Assembly: GCF_000524195.1 (NCBI RefSeq)
Contig: NW_020170451.1
Span: forward strand, 291,660-355,659
Origin: Echinococcus granulosus
Lineage: Eukaryota > Platyhelminthes > Cestoda > Cyclophyllidea > Taeniidae
Direction of reading: 5' to 3'
Length of the DNA stretch: 64,000 nucleotides
Shown here in pieces: positions 39,597 through 51,987 of this stretch. The stretch's first letter is position 1. Every line of letters starts with the position of its first letter. Under the pieces are notes generated by a model that saw nothing but the letters and a program-made list of their open reading frames with translations, had not been told where the DNA came from and searched no databases. A program made the position numbers and the translations under genes.

Positions 39597-42500
39597 ATAT
39601 TTTACTCCACCCCAATCCCTTTTCTCTTTATCTTCCCCTTCCTTGACTAATGAATCCTCCCTTTCCTCTCGTTGCCCGCATATGCTCCAGTTCTTTTTCC
39701 CAACCGAATATTTTATTATCGGGTTTTAATATTTATATCATATTATTCATCAACATCGAAGTCTCTTCCCACCCCTAGGGACTTGCAATACTGAATCTAA
39801 CGATTTATGGAACCACACTGCACAAATAATCAAGAGGCTATTTCCTTGTTTTCGAAGTGCCTATGAGTGCGACAAATTTCCCCACAAAATTGGCCTAATG
39901 TGAAGTAGGCTGATGGAAAACAAACTTGGGTAGCTATGGCTCACATCCAGTAAGGCTCACCTTGTGATGTATTCTGTTGCACGATTAAAATCGTAGGAAA
40001 TGGGAGCATTCGTAATAGTTCTTAGAATTGGAGCGTGTCAATAACCGCCTTCCCTTGATTGGATTTAGTGGTTTCATGTTTGAGGAAGTGATGATTCATG
40101 AAAGTGTCTTACGTAAAAGTTATTGAAGCCATTGGCTCTGGGGTTCAAAGCGTTGGTACTATGGTTACAATCCAATGTTCACAAAATGTAAGGCAGTAAC
40201 TTTTGAGTATGAATGTATCCGTTTCCCAACTCTAAATCACTTGAAATCGGTTGGTGAAATAAGGTAATTCTGAGGAGGATTTAATGCAGCATCTGAACTA
40301 AAAATTTGGAGAAGCTACCTTCTGAACTACTCCTAGGATGGCATTTCAGTCCTTCACCAGTCAGTTTTCTCACTTTCGCAATTACCAGGAAGGCAAATAA
40401 CACAGATGTGTTTCTAAAAAGTGCAAAAGGACTTCATATTTGCATCGCAATTCATCTCCCAGTCTGCCCTTTGCAGGGATACTATCCAGTATGGGCGTTC
40501 TAATATAACTTTTCCGGTCTGCGGTTAAGCCATAAAATGAATAAATTGGGTTTCTGAAGTTGCACAAATGATTATTTTTTTCTAATTTATGCAATATTTT
40601 TCCCACTTGTAAGCCCCTGTGCTTTATGTATCAATTTACCAGTACATGATTAACTTGACATTTTTTGTTTCTTGATTTTTTAAGTTGGTTTTCTCATGGG
40701 TTAATCTACTTGGCAGAAACGACTTCTTATTGCATGATATTTTCGCCATTTTTGACTGATGGTTATGAGATGTGTATGCCTTCATTGAGTGTGGTGCTTG
40801 CGCTCAGCCTGTCGTGTGCGTGTGGGTGTGTGCGGAATACATAATGTCTGGTGTAACAGTTGTGAATGAGCATAATTTATTTACCTCACAATTGGATACA
40901 ATTCAGGCCAAAGTGTTGAGCCTGTGCGCATGGCTCCTGCAGTACAGGAAAATTAGACTTCTGTAACTGCATAGGCGGATGAGGTTCCTACTTTTTTCGG
41001 CGAATCACAGAGGCTGCGAAAGAGGTGATTGAGCCCCTCCCATATGTGCGTTTGCGTCTCTACTGTTCCATCAAGCGTTACAATGAGCAAATAGATTCCT
41101 TTCAGTGAAAAGTGCATGAGATCATATCGAACCATAGTCACCATACTCATCGTCAAAGGCCTTTATTTTTGGCAGTGTTGGGAGTCTTACACCCTCTGCT
41201 GTGCGATAGATAAATCAGTCAGTCAACATTGGGGTTTCATCACTTTACCTGAATCTTGATTATAAATTTCATTATCAACAAATTGCAATGAAATCGCCTT
41301 TCATTGACATTTTTACCCTCCACCGACTACATTTGGAATCCAAGTTTTGTCGAGTTGGATGGCATGTGACTCAAAACAAGCATATTTCACGATACGCTGG
41401 TGATTATTTGGGTATTCGTGTTTGTTTGTGTGAAAAAAAAGTAAAGTTGACCTTTTGTTCCTTTATGAAACATATTTGCATGTGTACCTTAGTCTTGATG
41501 GTAGGTGTGGGATTGATTATAAGAGTGAGTTCGTGTATTCTACTGAAATAGCCTTGCCACTTTACATTTGTGTCGTGGGTTTTATTTCTGTAGGCCTGCT
41601 AAACGGCACTTTGACTGGGGAGTTTGATGCATGGAAAAATGTGGATAGTAATTCAGTAAGATGGACAAACCTCCGGACAAGTTCAAGATTATCTAAAGAT
41701 ATTCACCCAATTCGTGGCCGTCGGTGCCCAAGTTAGTCATTCCAGGGGTAAATCGGTGGAACCTTACAGTAAGGTAGCTGAAATCTTGACAGTCATCGAG
41801 AGTTGTCCTGCCCACCTACAATACGTAAACTCTCACTAACACGAGTCACTGCCTTGTTTATGAATCTCCTCCTACCTGTCAAGGTCTGTGCAAAAAGATT
41901 TACTTATAGTATCATGCACCGCAGATGCCGCCTGTCTCTATGATACGACGCCAGGAGGTGATGACCTCATAGGGTTCAAAGTGGCTGAGAATTCATGTGA
42001 ATATTTTAGCTAAGCATGACCGTGTGCGTGTTGGAGCAAAGTCCAGCACCATAGCCATATTCACGGACATGAGGTGGAATAAAATAGACCGTCGCGTAAG
42101 GCAGGCGAAACTTGCTGAATAAAAGTCCTTTCTTAGTTTTGTGGCGCTTTAAGACCTGCGTCAATACGCAATAAGCCAGACCGCTAAGGAAGATGTATCA
42201 GTGTCACACGGAAGGGCTGAGAGGTTGTGGGTGTGATCGGAAGGCTATGCCGCCAAGGTGGAAGAATGAACAGTGGAGACCTTGGAGCTCACGCACGGTA
42301 AATTGGTCATTTAAAAAAGAGACCATGTCGACCATATTTCAGGAACCTTTACCTAAGAGGTGAATTTTCGGTCCAATTAATGTTTACAACGGGCATCAGA
42401 TGTTTGTTAAACCCATTCGTCATGCAGTCGTGTGATGGTCCACCTAGGTCACATGGAGGCTTCCGCTTTAGGCTTTTCGTTCTGATTACCAACAGGGTAG

Positions 42501-42661
42501 TGGGCGTTTATGAATATGATGTTCATTATCGAATGGGTGCACTATGAGGTTAGTAAATAAATTGCTTAAATTTTCAGTAGAGAAGATTTGGTGCAGATTT
42601 AAAAGTACACATATTCAAAGTAAGTAGTTTGCGAAACAGAAAATTATTAGTAAGATGCCAT
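39597..42661. other. 3 kb downstream of PiT copy 2, no gene seen
   Basis: It includes the PiT copy 2 3' UTR and low-complexity AT-rich DNA. The stretch 41.7-42.3 kb looks like decayed repeat sequence, with short broken frames on both strands, but it has no second copy recognised in this window. No RNA gene was identified. Confidence 0.45.
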
Positions 42662-43637
42662 TGTAATACTTTGTTTGCTTACCTTTCTGTTTTGGTCACC
42701 CCGACACTAAAGGGCACGGCCATTGTATTTACACTCTGCGGTATGGACTCTTGGGCATGTCAGTAGCCCCTCACCCCTTCTGTACGTCTATAATACATAT
42801 TCTTTCCTAGTATTATGAATTCATTCGTCTTTAGGCAAGACCTCTGGTGCTACGTTGGTTGCAGCGGTTAGTGAACCCGTTCCTAACCCCATTCTTGCTA
42901 TTGATTGATAAACCCTTACGCTGCAGGTTACACACTACGTGTGGATAATGTGTGACAATCCCAAGCAGTCGGGTTAAAAGCGACATCTACCTTTGGAAAC
43001 TACTACAGTTCTGCGTTCTACAGGAATGCTATTAGCAACTGAGGCGATACTACCCTTGGCCGTGGACCATCTGGAAAAGTTCGCTAGTAGCCGTCTAAGC
43101 TACTTGTGTGAGGGTGTCAATTAGGTGAACACGCAATACTTCCTCCACCTCTCTACTGGCTGGATAGAACCCATATAGGTGTAGCTGGGAAGCAATGAAG
43201 TGAGAACAAAGTGGCAAGGCGTAATGGACCCGAGACCCTATCCCTATAAAACAATTTTAAATCCTGCCTTTTATTAAATGGCTTTGCTTTTAGGCCATTT
43301 AACGATTAGCGATTGACATACGTATTGATCGACACTTTCACCCTTCCTCCAATACAGTTCCAAACAGGAAGAAACTTTAGGTCCAGTGAAATTGCCGAGA
43401 GGGGTCAGTGCCGTCGCTATCAAAGATCTTCTCCGTTGTACGCAAACCCAATGACCGGCGCGGTCAGTTCGTGGGCGTTTCCTTTACAGCGTTGTGATGG
43501 CCTTCGACGCTCAAAAGGAGAGAGGAGCTAGGTAATACTTTGACCGTTTTTTACCCCTTCGTTTTGGTTACACGGACACTGAAGGTCACGGCCACTGTAC
43601 TTACACCCAGCGGCGTAGCCTCCAGGTCATGTCAGTA
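42662..43637 (+). mobile_element. TRIM-like LTR element, copy A (3' LTR truncated)
   Basis: Left LTR 42662-42853 (TGTAATAC ... GGTGCTAC), followed by a putative primer-binding region ttggttgcagcggtta. The body of about 0.68 kb is homologous to copy B (shared ttctgcaggaatgctatt-type block and the aaattgcc.agag block). A purine run aaaaggagagaggag precedes a right LTR start at 43531 that breaks off near 43637. No gag/pol coding is seen, hence the assignment as a miniature non-autonomous LTR element. Confidence 0.75.
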
Positions 43638-46600
43638 ACAAACGGATTAGTCAGGAAACATTCCTCTGCGATTACACCATCAGTCAAGCAAATAAATAAA
43701 AATAAATCATCTAATTTCATGTTTCAGTTGTTTTCACCTGACTCGTTACCAGAATTGGGGAGAAGTAGAGTCGATCACGGCTTAGTGCCACCGAGTAGCA
43801 TAGGAATTTTGAGGACCAAAACCACAATAGTACAGTTACCTTCAAATAGACAACATCAATATATATCTATTTGAACGTTTACAGCTCAGCTTCCACACCC
43901 TGTGTCACTCATTTTTGACTCCGGGAGTAAACAGCAAACGGTGATTGGCGCCAGTATTTCATGCGAGTTTGTTCCTTTTTCCTTTTGCGACTGTTGCTTA
44001 GAGGTATCGTGGGCTCCGACTGCTAAGCGGAGTTGACATCGCTACGACTGTGTCGTACTCGCTTGGGTACTCATGACAATTAAAATGAACTCGATCTTCT
44101 GCTTGGGTTAGCCTGCTCCCCAAATCCGTGTTCTTCCCTCGTTGGACATTTAAACTAATGAGATGACATTGTGACCTTGATCCACACGACCTTACATGTA
44201 GCAGTATATACAACTTGCGTAAAATATCGGGCCCTCATTCATGTGACGTTGGTAGCGAGCGTAAACTACCAATCCAGACGATTTATGTCAGTCAGAGACA
44301 GACTAAAAAAATAGTAATTGGCGGCATGTAACCAAAACCTGGTTTCAGTTTCTACTAATCGACTAATTACACGTGAATGATAACCACTGTTAAATGCACA
44401 AGCCCTGGCGATGATTGCAAAGATAACTACATCATCAAATACGCATTAACCTAGTACTTTGTGCGAGGTTACCTAGGGTCACGTTACCTGAGCCTGATGT
44501 CATAATGAAGGACATTTCGATTTCAACCATTCCCAATTGTTGTGATTAGTTAAGGTGTCTACACATCAGCCCGATAGCTTGTGTTTGATCCTTTTGAAAT
44601 CAAACGAAACTTAGGAGACCGACCTTAAAATGTACTATTTATTAAGTTCAAGGGGAAAATGACCCTGAGAGGTCAGTTTTGCAAGCTGGTGAAAGTTCAA
44701 TTTCCTTTAATACATCTATTATTTGCTTAACTCTCGGTTCGGGTGAAGGGGCCACTTCGGTGGGCTGGACTGCGGGTCGTGCTAGTAGCCCCAAGCCCTT
44801 CTGCATACCGACAATACACATTTTGCCCGAGTATTATGTCTTCCTTCGTCTTCAGGAAAGTCTTGGGGCACTACAAGTATCACCAGTTTTCTTGCGTAAA
44901 GGAACTTTCAAATATTCGTTTTATTTTGCGCAGTAATTTGTTAATGGAGGAAGTTCTAAATATCACTCTGCATCATTCGAACAAATAAATTAGGGGCGGC
45001 AGAGGCACAGCAAAAAGCCATTAATTGCGGCTCTCATCAGTGAGCGATTTTCGAGCTACAGCGATGTTGTACCGAAAATGTCTGATAATATATGTTGCAA
45101 AACAAAACTACTCACAACAATATAATTGCTCTGCGGGGTTTAACCGGATTTTGAAGCAGTTTTGGTGCAGTCTCCCTACGCATTAAAGTAGAGAATGCAG
45201 TCGTCTGCGTTCTGTATAGCATTTAGGGTCAATACAGGCGTAGCATTAATTCCATTCATCATTCCGATTTTGACATCTGATTCCATTTAGAGTGATACTC
45301 TGATTAAAAGCGCCACATACCTGTCCAGAATTTGTGCTGTTTTTCATTTGAATCGGTAGATCGGCTATCAGAAGACTTCAAGTACTGTTGGACAGAGGGA
45401 TTACACCAGTGATGTAGATATATTTTAGTAATCGGAATCTTTCACCTTTCTAAGGGTAATGGATCTCTTCAGGCATAACACTGGCCAATCTGCCTGGTCG
45501 GGACCTAGAAAATGTTCTCAAACACGCATGCATGGCGTATATGTGCTTATTGCGACATGAAAAAATTGACATTGATTTCGGCCAAGGAATCCGACTTACG
45601 AAAGAAAAATCCATTACTAAATTACCCACAACAACTATGGATATTTGGTTTTCAAACCTGGCATATTTAAATCTGATGAATTGGGTAGATTATTTATGGC
45701 ATGTCAGGACAATAAGAATAATCAACATTTCTCCCATACTTATGATAAAGGCCTCGAAATTAATGGTTGTACAAAGCAACTGTAGATATTCCCGCATGTT
45801 TACTATCTTTGCCAAGCAGTAAGAAGAAAATTTTTCACCCAATTCAGCGTTTCGATAGAGCTTTCTTTTGGAATTACGGTACTACTAACTGAAAAACGGC
45901 ATTTTAATGGTGTGCATCAGATTAGCGATTCCGACGTTAAATTTTTTTACAGCAGAAATTTTATTAAAAGTAAAAATGGTGTTAATAGTATTAATGCTCA
46001 CTTTGAGCTGTGCAGTCTTATTAAACGAGTTCCTATGTAGCATCAGGTCAGAAAAAAATAAAAACAAAGCAATAACCATCTTATCTATAAAATAATCCTT
46101 CGTTCTAATATGTTATAATATGGACGAACACTTATTATCTACATTGATTTTACGTACATAGTGCATTTAAAATAACCCGGCGTGTGATCCAATAAAGCGC
46201 GTTATTCGAAAATGGTCTGTACATTGATTGGTTGATTCGTGAGCAATCTTCAGGTAACACGACCAGTTAATAGCTAAGCTGTCGTACTATACTAATCGAA
46301 AAACTTGCAAGGCAGTACTGGCGATTCGCTTTATTTGCTCACACTAGTGTAGGTAATGCTGGTATTGAGCGGACAGGAGATTGCTAAATTTGTGTTTCTG
46401 CACAGCACAAAATTCACAAAAAGGTAGTTTTGCTATTTGTATTTACCAAGCTCCAGTGAGTAAGCTATTTTTCTAGAGATAAAATTTTGTTGTTTTTAGC
46501 ATTGCAATAATACATACATACATTGGCTTAAGGCTAGTAAAGTAGGCTCTTACAAACTCTTGCTTTGACATAATGCAAATTGGTTTTAAGAGTTTATAAT

Positions 46601-47165
46601 GTGTTGGCACTTTTAAGGAAGCAGTTTCTTGCAAGTCCTCCCCATTCGTCACTAATGACCCACTTAGAGTAGTCAAGTTTTTTAGTCTGACTTCTCACAG
46701 ATGATTCCTATTCAATATAATTTATTGTAATACTTTGTGGCTAAAACTCAGTCATCATAAAGACATTACAAATTCAGTTTGTTGATATTGTCATAGTTCA
46801 AACCTGTGTAACAGTTACACTTAACCTCTAGTTTCATTTGCGTTTCCTAAGGAATTTTTGACCTTAAGTCAGACTTGATGTATGTGTTGCAATTTATAGT
46901 TAAGGTAGGTATAGTTTTCAAGAATAATTTGTTTACTGTAAAAGATCTAGTGTTTAAAGTGTCTTTGACTAAAATGAACAAAAAATTCCGCAATGGTTGC
47001 CATGCTCCACTTGAAATAGTTTGGTTTTGACCTGCAAAATTCTACGGATATAGAATGCATGCACATTGCCATAAAACTTCTGTTTTCTAAGGTAAGCATA
47101 TTTAAACCTTTTTAAGGTTTAATTTATCCCTATTACTAAAACCAGCTCTGTTTTCCTCTTAGCTG
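43638..47165. other. 3.5 kb between TRIM copy A and the PiT pseudogene, no gene seen
   Basis: Apart from one solo LTR (44.7-44.9 kb) this is AT-rich sequence without recognisable exons. The longest open frame (45532-45822, 96 codons, plus strand) is Lys/Ile-rich, lacks family motifs and lacks splice context. It is not called as a gene. Confidence 0.45.
44706..44875 (+). mobile_element. Solo LTR, TRIM-like family
   Basis: It matches the LTR from ctctcggttcgggtgaaggg through ttttgcccgagtattatgtc to GGGGCACTACA. Its start is degraded relative to TGTAATAC. No body sequence is attached. Confidence 0.65.
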
Positions 47166-50100
47166 ATGATAGCGCTACCCACCTCCGAGCTTCTTTTCGT
47201 AGTTGGAGGCTTTTTAAGGGTCGTTGTGGTGGCCTTTGGGATAGGCGCCAATGACGCTGCAAATTCCCTTGGAACTAGTGTCGGTTCCAGGGACACTCTT
47301 CTGCGCTGCTTGTATTTTGGCCACTATCTGTGCGCTCGTCGGATCCGTTCTTCTCGGCGCACGTGTCTCCAATACAGTCAGCAAAGGTATAATTGACCCA
47401 TATCAATTTAATACCTCCACTAATGGCACTGATCTTTTACAACATGAACACCTCTCAGCACTCGGTGACAAGTACTGTTGTCCCGAGTTTTACAATGTTA
47501 TTTATAATAATTGTTATTGTTTTTAAAACCGGATAGGAATTTACAATATCCAGAATTTTTAAGGCTACATTACATAGCAGTACTTTACTTACCCATGACT
47601 TTTAAATACTTACAAATAGCCACGAACCCACGAAAGACATTGTATAAAATTTATTTGTGTGAAAGCATATGGGAAGTTTCGAATAATGCTCCACTTTTAG
47701 CTTATTTATATTTGTGCGTGGCGTCCCTTGGTACCACTGATGAGCTGTATCATTAGTATGCAGAATGCCTTATTGAATAGTTTTACATTAAACCTGGGTA
47801 ACTAGCAGACTTGCTTCTACCTCCCTGCAGGTAGCGGCATCGTGTTGCTGTTGACATTTGTAAGAACTCAACCCTACTTTGATCATTTCACAGCCTATAT
47901 GGTTAACCGCCTAAATTCACTAGCAGATAAGGTGACTACTGATAATTTGATTTGTGGGGAAGGTTTAAAAGAATGATGAAACGGTTTTGTGGTGAGAAGT
48001 CTCAATCTTGCGCCAAATACAACTGCACAAACGAGGTTGGTCCAAGTAACAGAGTTCTTTTGCTATTTACTCATTAACCTGGCATTGATACTATTTTAAG
48101 TTACAATCTTGATCGGGAAGTGTAACTTCTAGAATAGTCACTGACAACTGATCAGTGACTTGGTGAATACTTGTTCGCAATCCATTGAGCAGGATGGTAA
48201 AGGTGGCTATTGATCCTGTGGAGTCTGAGGCAGACCTTGTGAGAACGCACAAATCTACCAACACTATTGCTCGTGTTTTACCCGAACAGCAGAAAAAGAG
48301 TAAGTTTTGCGGTCGTGGCCTCTATTGATTCTCCCAGGGTATAGCCATAAGACTGGGCACAAAAATCACTACCTGAGCATGGTTGTACATGATCTACATT
48401 TGCACTCTGATTTGGCAATCCGGAAGAGTCTGCATTTATACGATTGGGAGCTCCCATTTGAATACTCGCCACTTTGCGATGATGATAGAAGTCACACTTC
48501 AGTAAGTAGCCGATAAAAATTGAGTTGAGATAGGGTGTGTTTACTTGAAAGCTGAAAGCAGTTGTTTTTATTAAATGTAATTTTTTACAGCGAAAACTTT
48601 ATCATACGTGTCCTTAAAATGGCAATGTAAATAGAATCTTCAGGCATTTTGCTCAAAGTGAAAGAATGATGTCCCCGCTTTATTTGCTCTAACCTTTCTC
48701 AAAGCAGAAACGATTCAAAATCGTAGCACAGCATAATACTGTGGCTGGTATATTACACATACGTATATGTAGCGGATTAAAATCGTTCCTAGCAAAACTG
48801 TAGCTCCCCGGAACTTCTATGAAGATGAAAGAGGACATAATACTTGGGCATAATATGTGCTATCAACGTATGGAAGGGCTAGGGGACTATTAACATGGTC
48901 CGGAGGCCGTACCACACAGGGGAAGTACAAGAGTGGAGCCTCCAGTGTTCATGCAACCAAAACGACTAGTTGAAGAAGTAAAGTGTTGCATAGCTTTCAT
49001 TCCTACGGAGCATGATCCCGACACTCCCTTTGGTCAACCTCTCACTTCCGCCATCACATTGTAGTCAATGGTGTAAGAAAAAAAACCGCGAACCAATCGG
49101 GTCAGTCATTGAATTTGCGTGAGATTGACAATAGCATCGGATCTTGAGTTTTGTCCTATTTGGAAAATGTACTGGGGGAATGGGGAATGTGCTAACCACA
49201 TCGTAGGTGCATCACTGGTCGAAAGAGCACTGGTCTCAAGGCAGAGTCACTCAATAAAGGACGGGATTTGATCTAGTTTTGTGAGGATAGGGTTTTGCAT
49301 CCATTCCTCCTTTCCACTTGGTTCTCACTTCAGTGCTCCAGTCATATCGATCTGGGTTCTATCCTGCTTGTAGAGAGGTGGAGGAGGCATTGGATGTTCT
49401 TTGAATTGGCATCTTCATACGCATCGTAGACAGCTTTGTAGCGAACTTTCAGGATGCCTCACGGCCAGTGTCGCTCCAAATGTTAATAGCTTTCCTACAA
49501 AACACGGGATCGGGGTAGTTGCCGATGACAGATGTCATTTGAACCCATCTGCAGCATATGCCCTTCATCCATTCCACTAAGGTGTAGCATTCAGTAATAG
49601 AAGTCGGGGTATTTGACCTTTAGCATTAGGTTCACTTTCTGCTGCCACCAATGTGATAGGCTCGGTGCTTTTTCCACCTCAGCCCTCATGGATCTGGAAC
49701 AAGCAGGCCTGTTTAGACGAAGACACCCTTTATGAGGTAGCAAAAAATAAGGGAGAGGGTACAGATGTAGTGGTTTAGGCTTGTTTGGGGTACATTTTCT
49801 CCTTAGGGGCTGGTGGGGTCCAATTTGTCATTAGGTCCGTGTTGACTGACCGCCTCTCTCCGTAAAAAGTGATAACCGGTAACTTGGAATGAAACCAATT
49901 ATTTCCCTTACAAGCTCTTACACGTAGTGATTAACTGGTCACATAAAAATATTAAAAAAGGGTAATTTGCTTGGTTAAGTGAGCTGGCTCTTATGCGCAT
50001 AATGGCAAGTGGAACAGACATTTGACAATCGTATGAGACACTACGTCAATGACGACTAAACTCCTTCGTTTTAGCTGGTTGAGTCAGATGAGTCTGAAAT

Positions 50101-50851
50101 CCCGAAGTCCATTGTGGTGAATTATGAAGCGTTATATTTTAATTTGCTAGAACACTTCTCTTATGCAAAATAATTGTAGAAATAAGTAGACATTCATGCT
50201 ACCTTTTTAGACAATCTACCAGATAATTGCTCCAGTGCACCTGGAATGGATGAACAATTGGGACTCAGGATGGCATGCTGAGTCAGTAAATTGCCTTACC
50301 ATAAACTCAGTCTGAAGTGAGCAAAATGCAAAGCTGGTGCTCACACACGGCTATCCATTTAGTGTCTTAATCGCTGTCTTCATTTGACGCTTCAGGTAGG
50401 TGGTACTATGCTCAAGGATAGACCGGAAAAAAGGGAGTTTTCCCATTCGCGCAAATTTTGACAGCAATGGCCGGCTCATTTGCCGATGGAGGGAATGATG
50501 TAAGGTAAAACTGGCATTTATTAAGTCGTTACGACTCCGTGATGGATTTATAGTATTCGCTAAGGCCCGAACACAAAGGAGGCTACTTGACATGCTGCAA
50601 CAATGCTGAGTTTGAGTGTTGTAACCCACCCTGATTGGTTAGTAAAACTATCTCATGTAGCGTAGCAACGCTATCAGCCTGATGATTGGTTGATGGATGC
50701 TCGCCAAAACTGGCTGGATAACCTCGCGATCCAGCACACCTCTGTGGATCCGTGTCTATGGGGATGTTGGGGTATCAGTGGGACCGTGAATTTGCGGACA
50801 TCTAGTCATTGAGGCAGTTGGTACGGGATTGCTTTCGCTTAGCGCCCTGAA
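47166..50851 (+). pseudogene. Third PiT/SLC20 copy, inactivated
   Basis: Exon 1 remnant (47166-47480) starts MIALPTSELLFVVGGFL, keeps GIGANDAANSLGTSVGS, then changes frame: two bases appear to be missing where the K-V of GSKV should be. The other frame then continues AACILATICALVGSVLLGA to LSALG. The residue equal to E55 is Ala. An exon-8 remnant (50396-50504) has RPEK, a one-base frame change, then VFPFAQILTAMAGSFADGG with His replaced by Asp. An exon-9 remnant (50666-50851) is exactly 186 nt with AG before and GT after, like copy 1, but has TGA at 50691-50693 and 50787-50789; it reads NAISLMIG*W and LWIRVYGDVGVSVG. Possible loop or membrane exons lie at 47832-47931, 48194-48299 and 48341-48509. 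No exon 2 or exon 10 was found, and a TRIM copy interrupts the locus. The combination of lesions argues against sequencing error. Confidence 0.85.
48799..49651 (-). mobile_element. TRIM-like LTR element, copy C (5' LTR lost)
   Basis: Minus-strand element. Its 3' LTR is 48992-48799 (TGCAACAC ... GGGGAGCTACA). The body runs upward to a primer-binding-like motif ttggtggcagcagaaagt at 49651-49634, and body blocks match copies A and B in reverse complement. The expected 5' LTR beyond 49651 is not recognisable. It sits between exon remnants of the PiT pseudogene. Confidence 0.7.
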
Positions 50852-50889
50852 GTCTTAATCGGCTCTGTCAACCGATGTACATATATGGC

Positions 50890-51987
50890 TGTAATACGAT
50901 GGTTGTTTATCTCTCAGTTTTGGTGAGGAGCCACTTTTGATTTGGCCATTTACCACGCCAGGTGGGCTGGTCTTCGGGCCATGCCAGTAGCCCTAGTGCC
51001 TTCTGTATGCCGAATATATATATATATATATTACTCAAGTATTATGTCTTCTTTCGTCTTCAGGGAAGTCTCGCTACGCTACATTGGTGGCAACGGAAAG
51101 CGAGCTCGATCCTAAAGGCCACCTATCCTGATTTTCACTGCTGCGTGATAAACCTTAACTGAGCGGAAGAAGTGCATATGCTACGATTGGGAGAATGGCG
51201 ATGACCTCAAACAGAAGAGTTGAAATTGACGTCTACCTTCGGCATTTATCCCAGTCCCATGTTCTGCAGGAAGGCTATTGACAACTGAAGCGACACTAAC
51301 CGTGAACCATCTGGAAGTTGCGTTACAGACTTCCCCTACCGTACCTGCAATAAACTGTTGATAAAGTGGATTCGCGATACCTCCTCCATTTCCTTACTAG
51401 CTGAGTAGAGCCTGGCAGGTCTAAAGTGGGAACAACGTGACAAGGAGGAACAGACGCGAAACCCTTTCCCCACGGACCTGTGTTAAATTCCATTCTTCCT
51501 TACACAAATTTGCTTTTAGGCCAGTGTTCCTACATCTCTCTATGGAAATACATGATGGTCAGCTTAATTCCCTGTTCCTGAATCAAACTCCAAAATCGGA
51601 CAAATATCCAGATCCAGTTAAATTGCCAAGAGAGACCAGTGACAATGTGGTCAAGTATCTCCTCAGTTGCACCCAAAATCGATGACTGGCACGGCTGTCT
51701 CGTGGGTGTTTCCTTGGGGCACCGACTACATTGTGATGGCTGGCGCGAAGGGCTGACCAAGGGGAGCGCCGGGGACGGCGCTCAAAAGAGGGGAGGGGCT
51801 CTGTAATACGAGGGTTGTTTGTCTCAGTTCTGGTGAGGGGCCACTTTTGGCTTGGCCATTTTACCACGCCAATTAAGCTGGCTTTTGGGCCATGCCAGTA
51901 GCCCTAGTGTCTTCTATGTGCCAAATATGTATGCTCTACCTGGGTACTGTCTTCCTTCGTCTTCAGGAAAGTCTCAGAGCGCTAATA
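50890..51987 (+). mobile_element. TRIM-like LTR element, copy B (most complete)
   Basis: Left LTR 50890-51083 (TGTAATACGATGG ... CTACGCTACA) is followed directly by ttggtggcaacggaaagc, a likely primer-binding site. The 0.7 kb body has no long ORF. A polypurine tract aaaagaggggagggg (51784-51798) immediately precedes the right LTR (51802 to about 51987, TGTAATACGAGGG ... AGAGCGCTAAT). LTR, PBS, PPT and LTR in this order within 1.1 kb and without coding define a TRIM-type element. Such elements are known from taeniid tapeworms; identity to that family was not tested. The (TA)n run inside the left LTR lies at about 51013-51034. Confidence 0.85.

Noticed and set aside
45532..45822. 96-codon plus-strand frame
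   Set aside because: AT-rich composition (Lys, Ile, Asn) as expected by chance in this region, with no motif.
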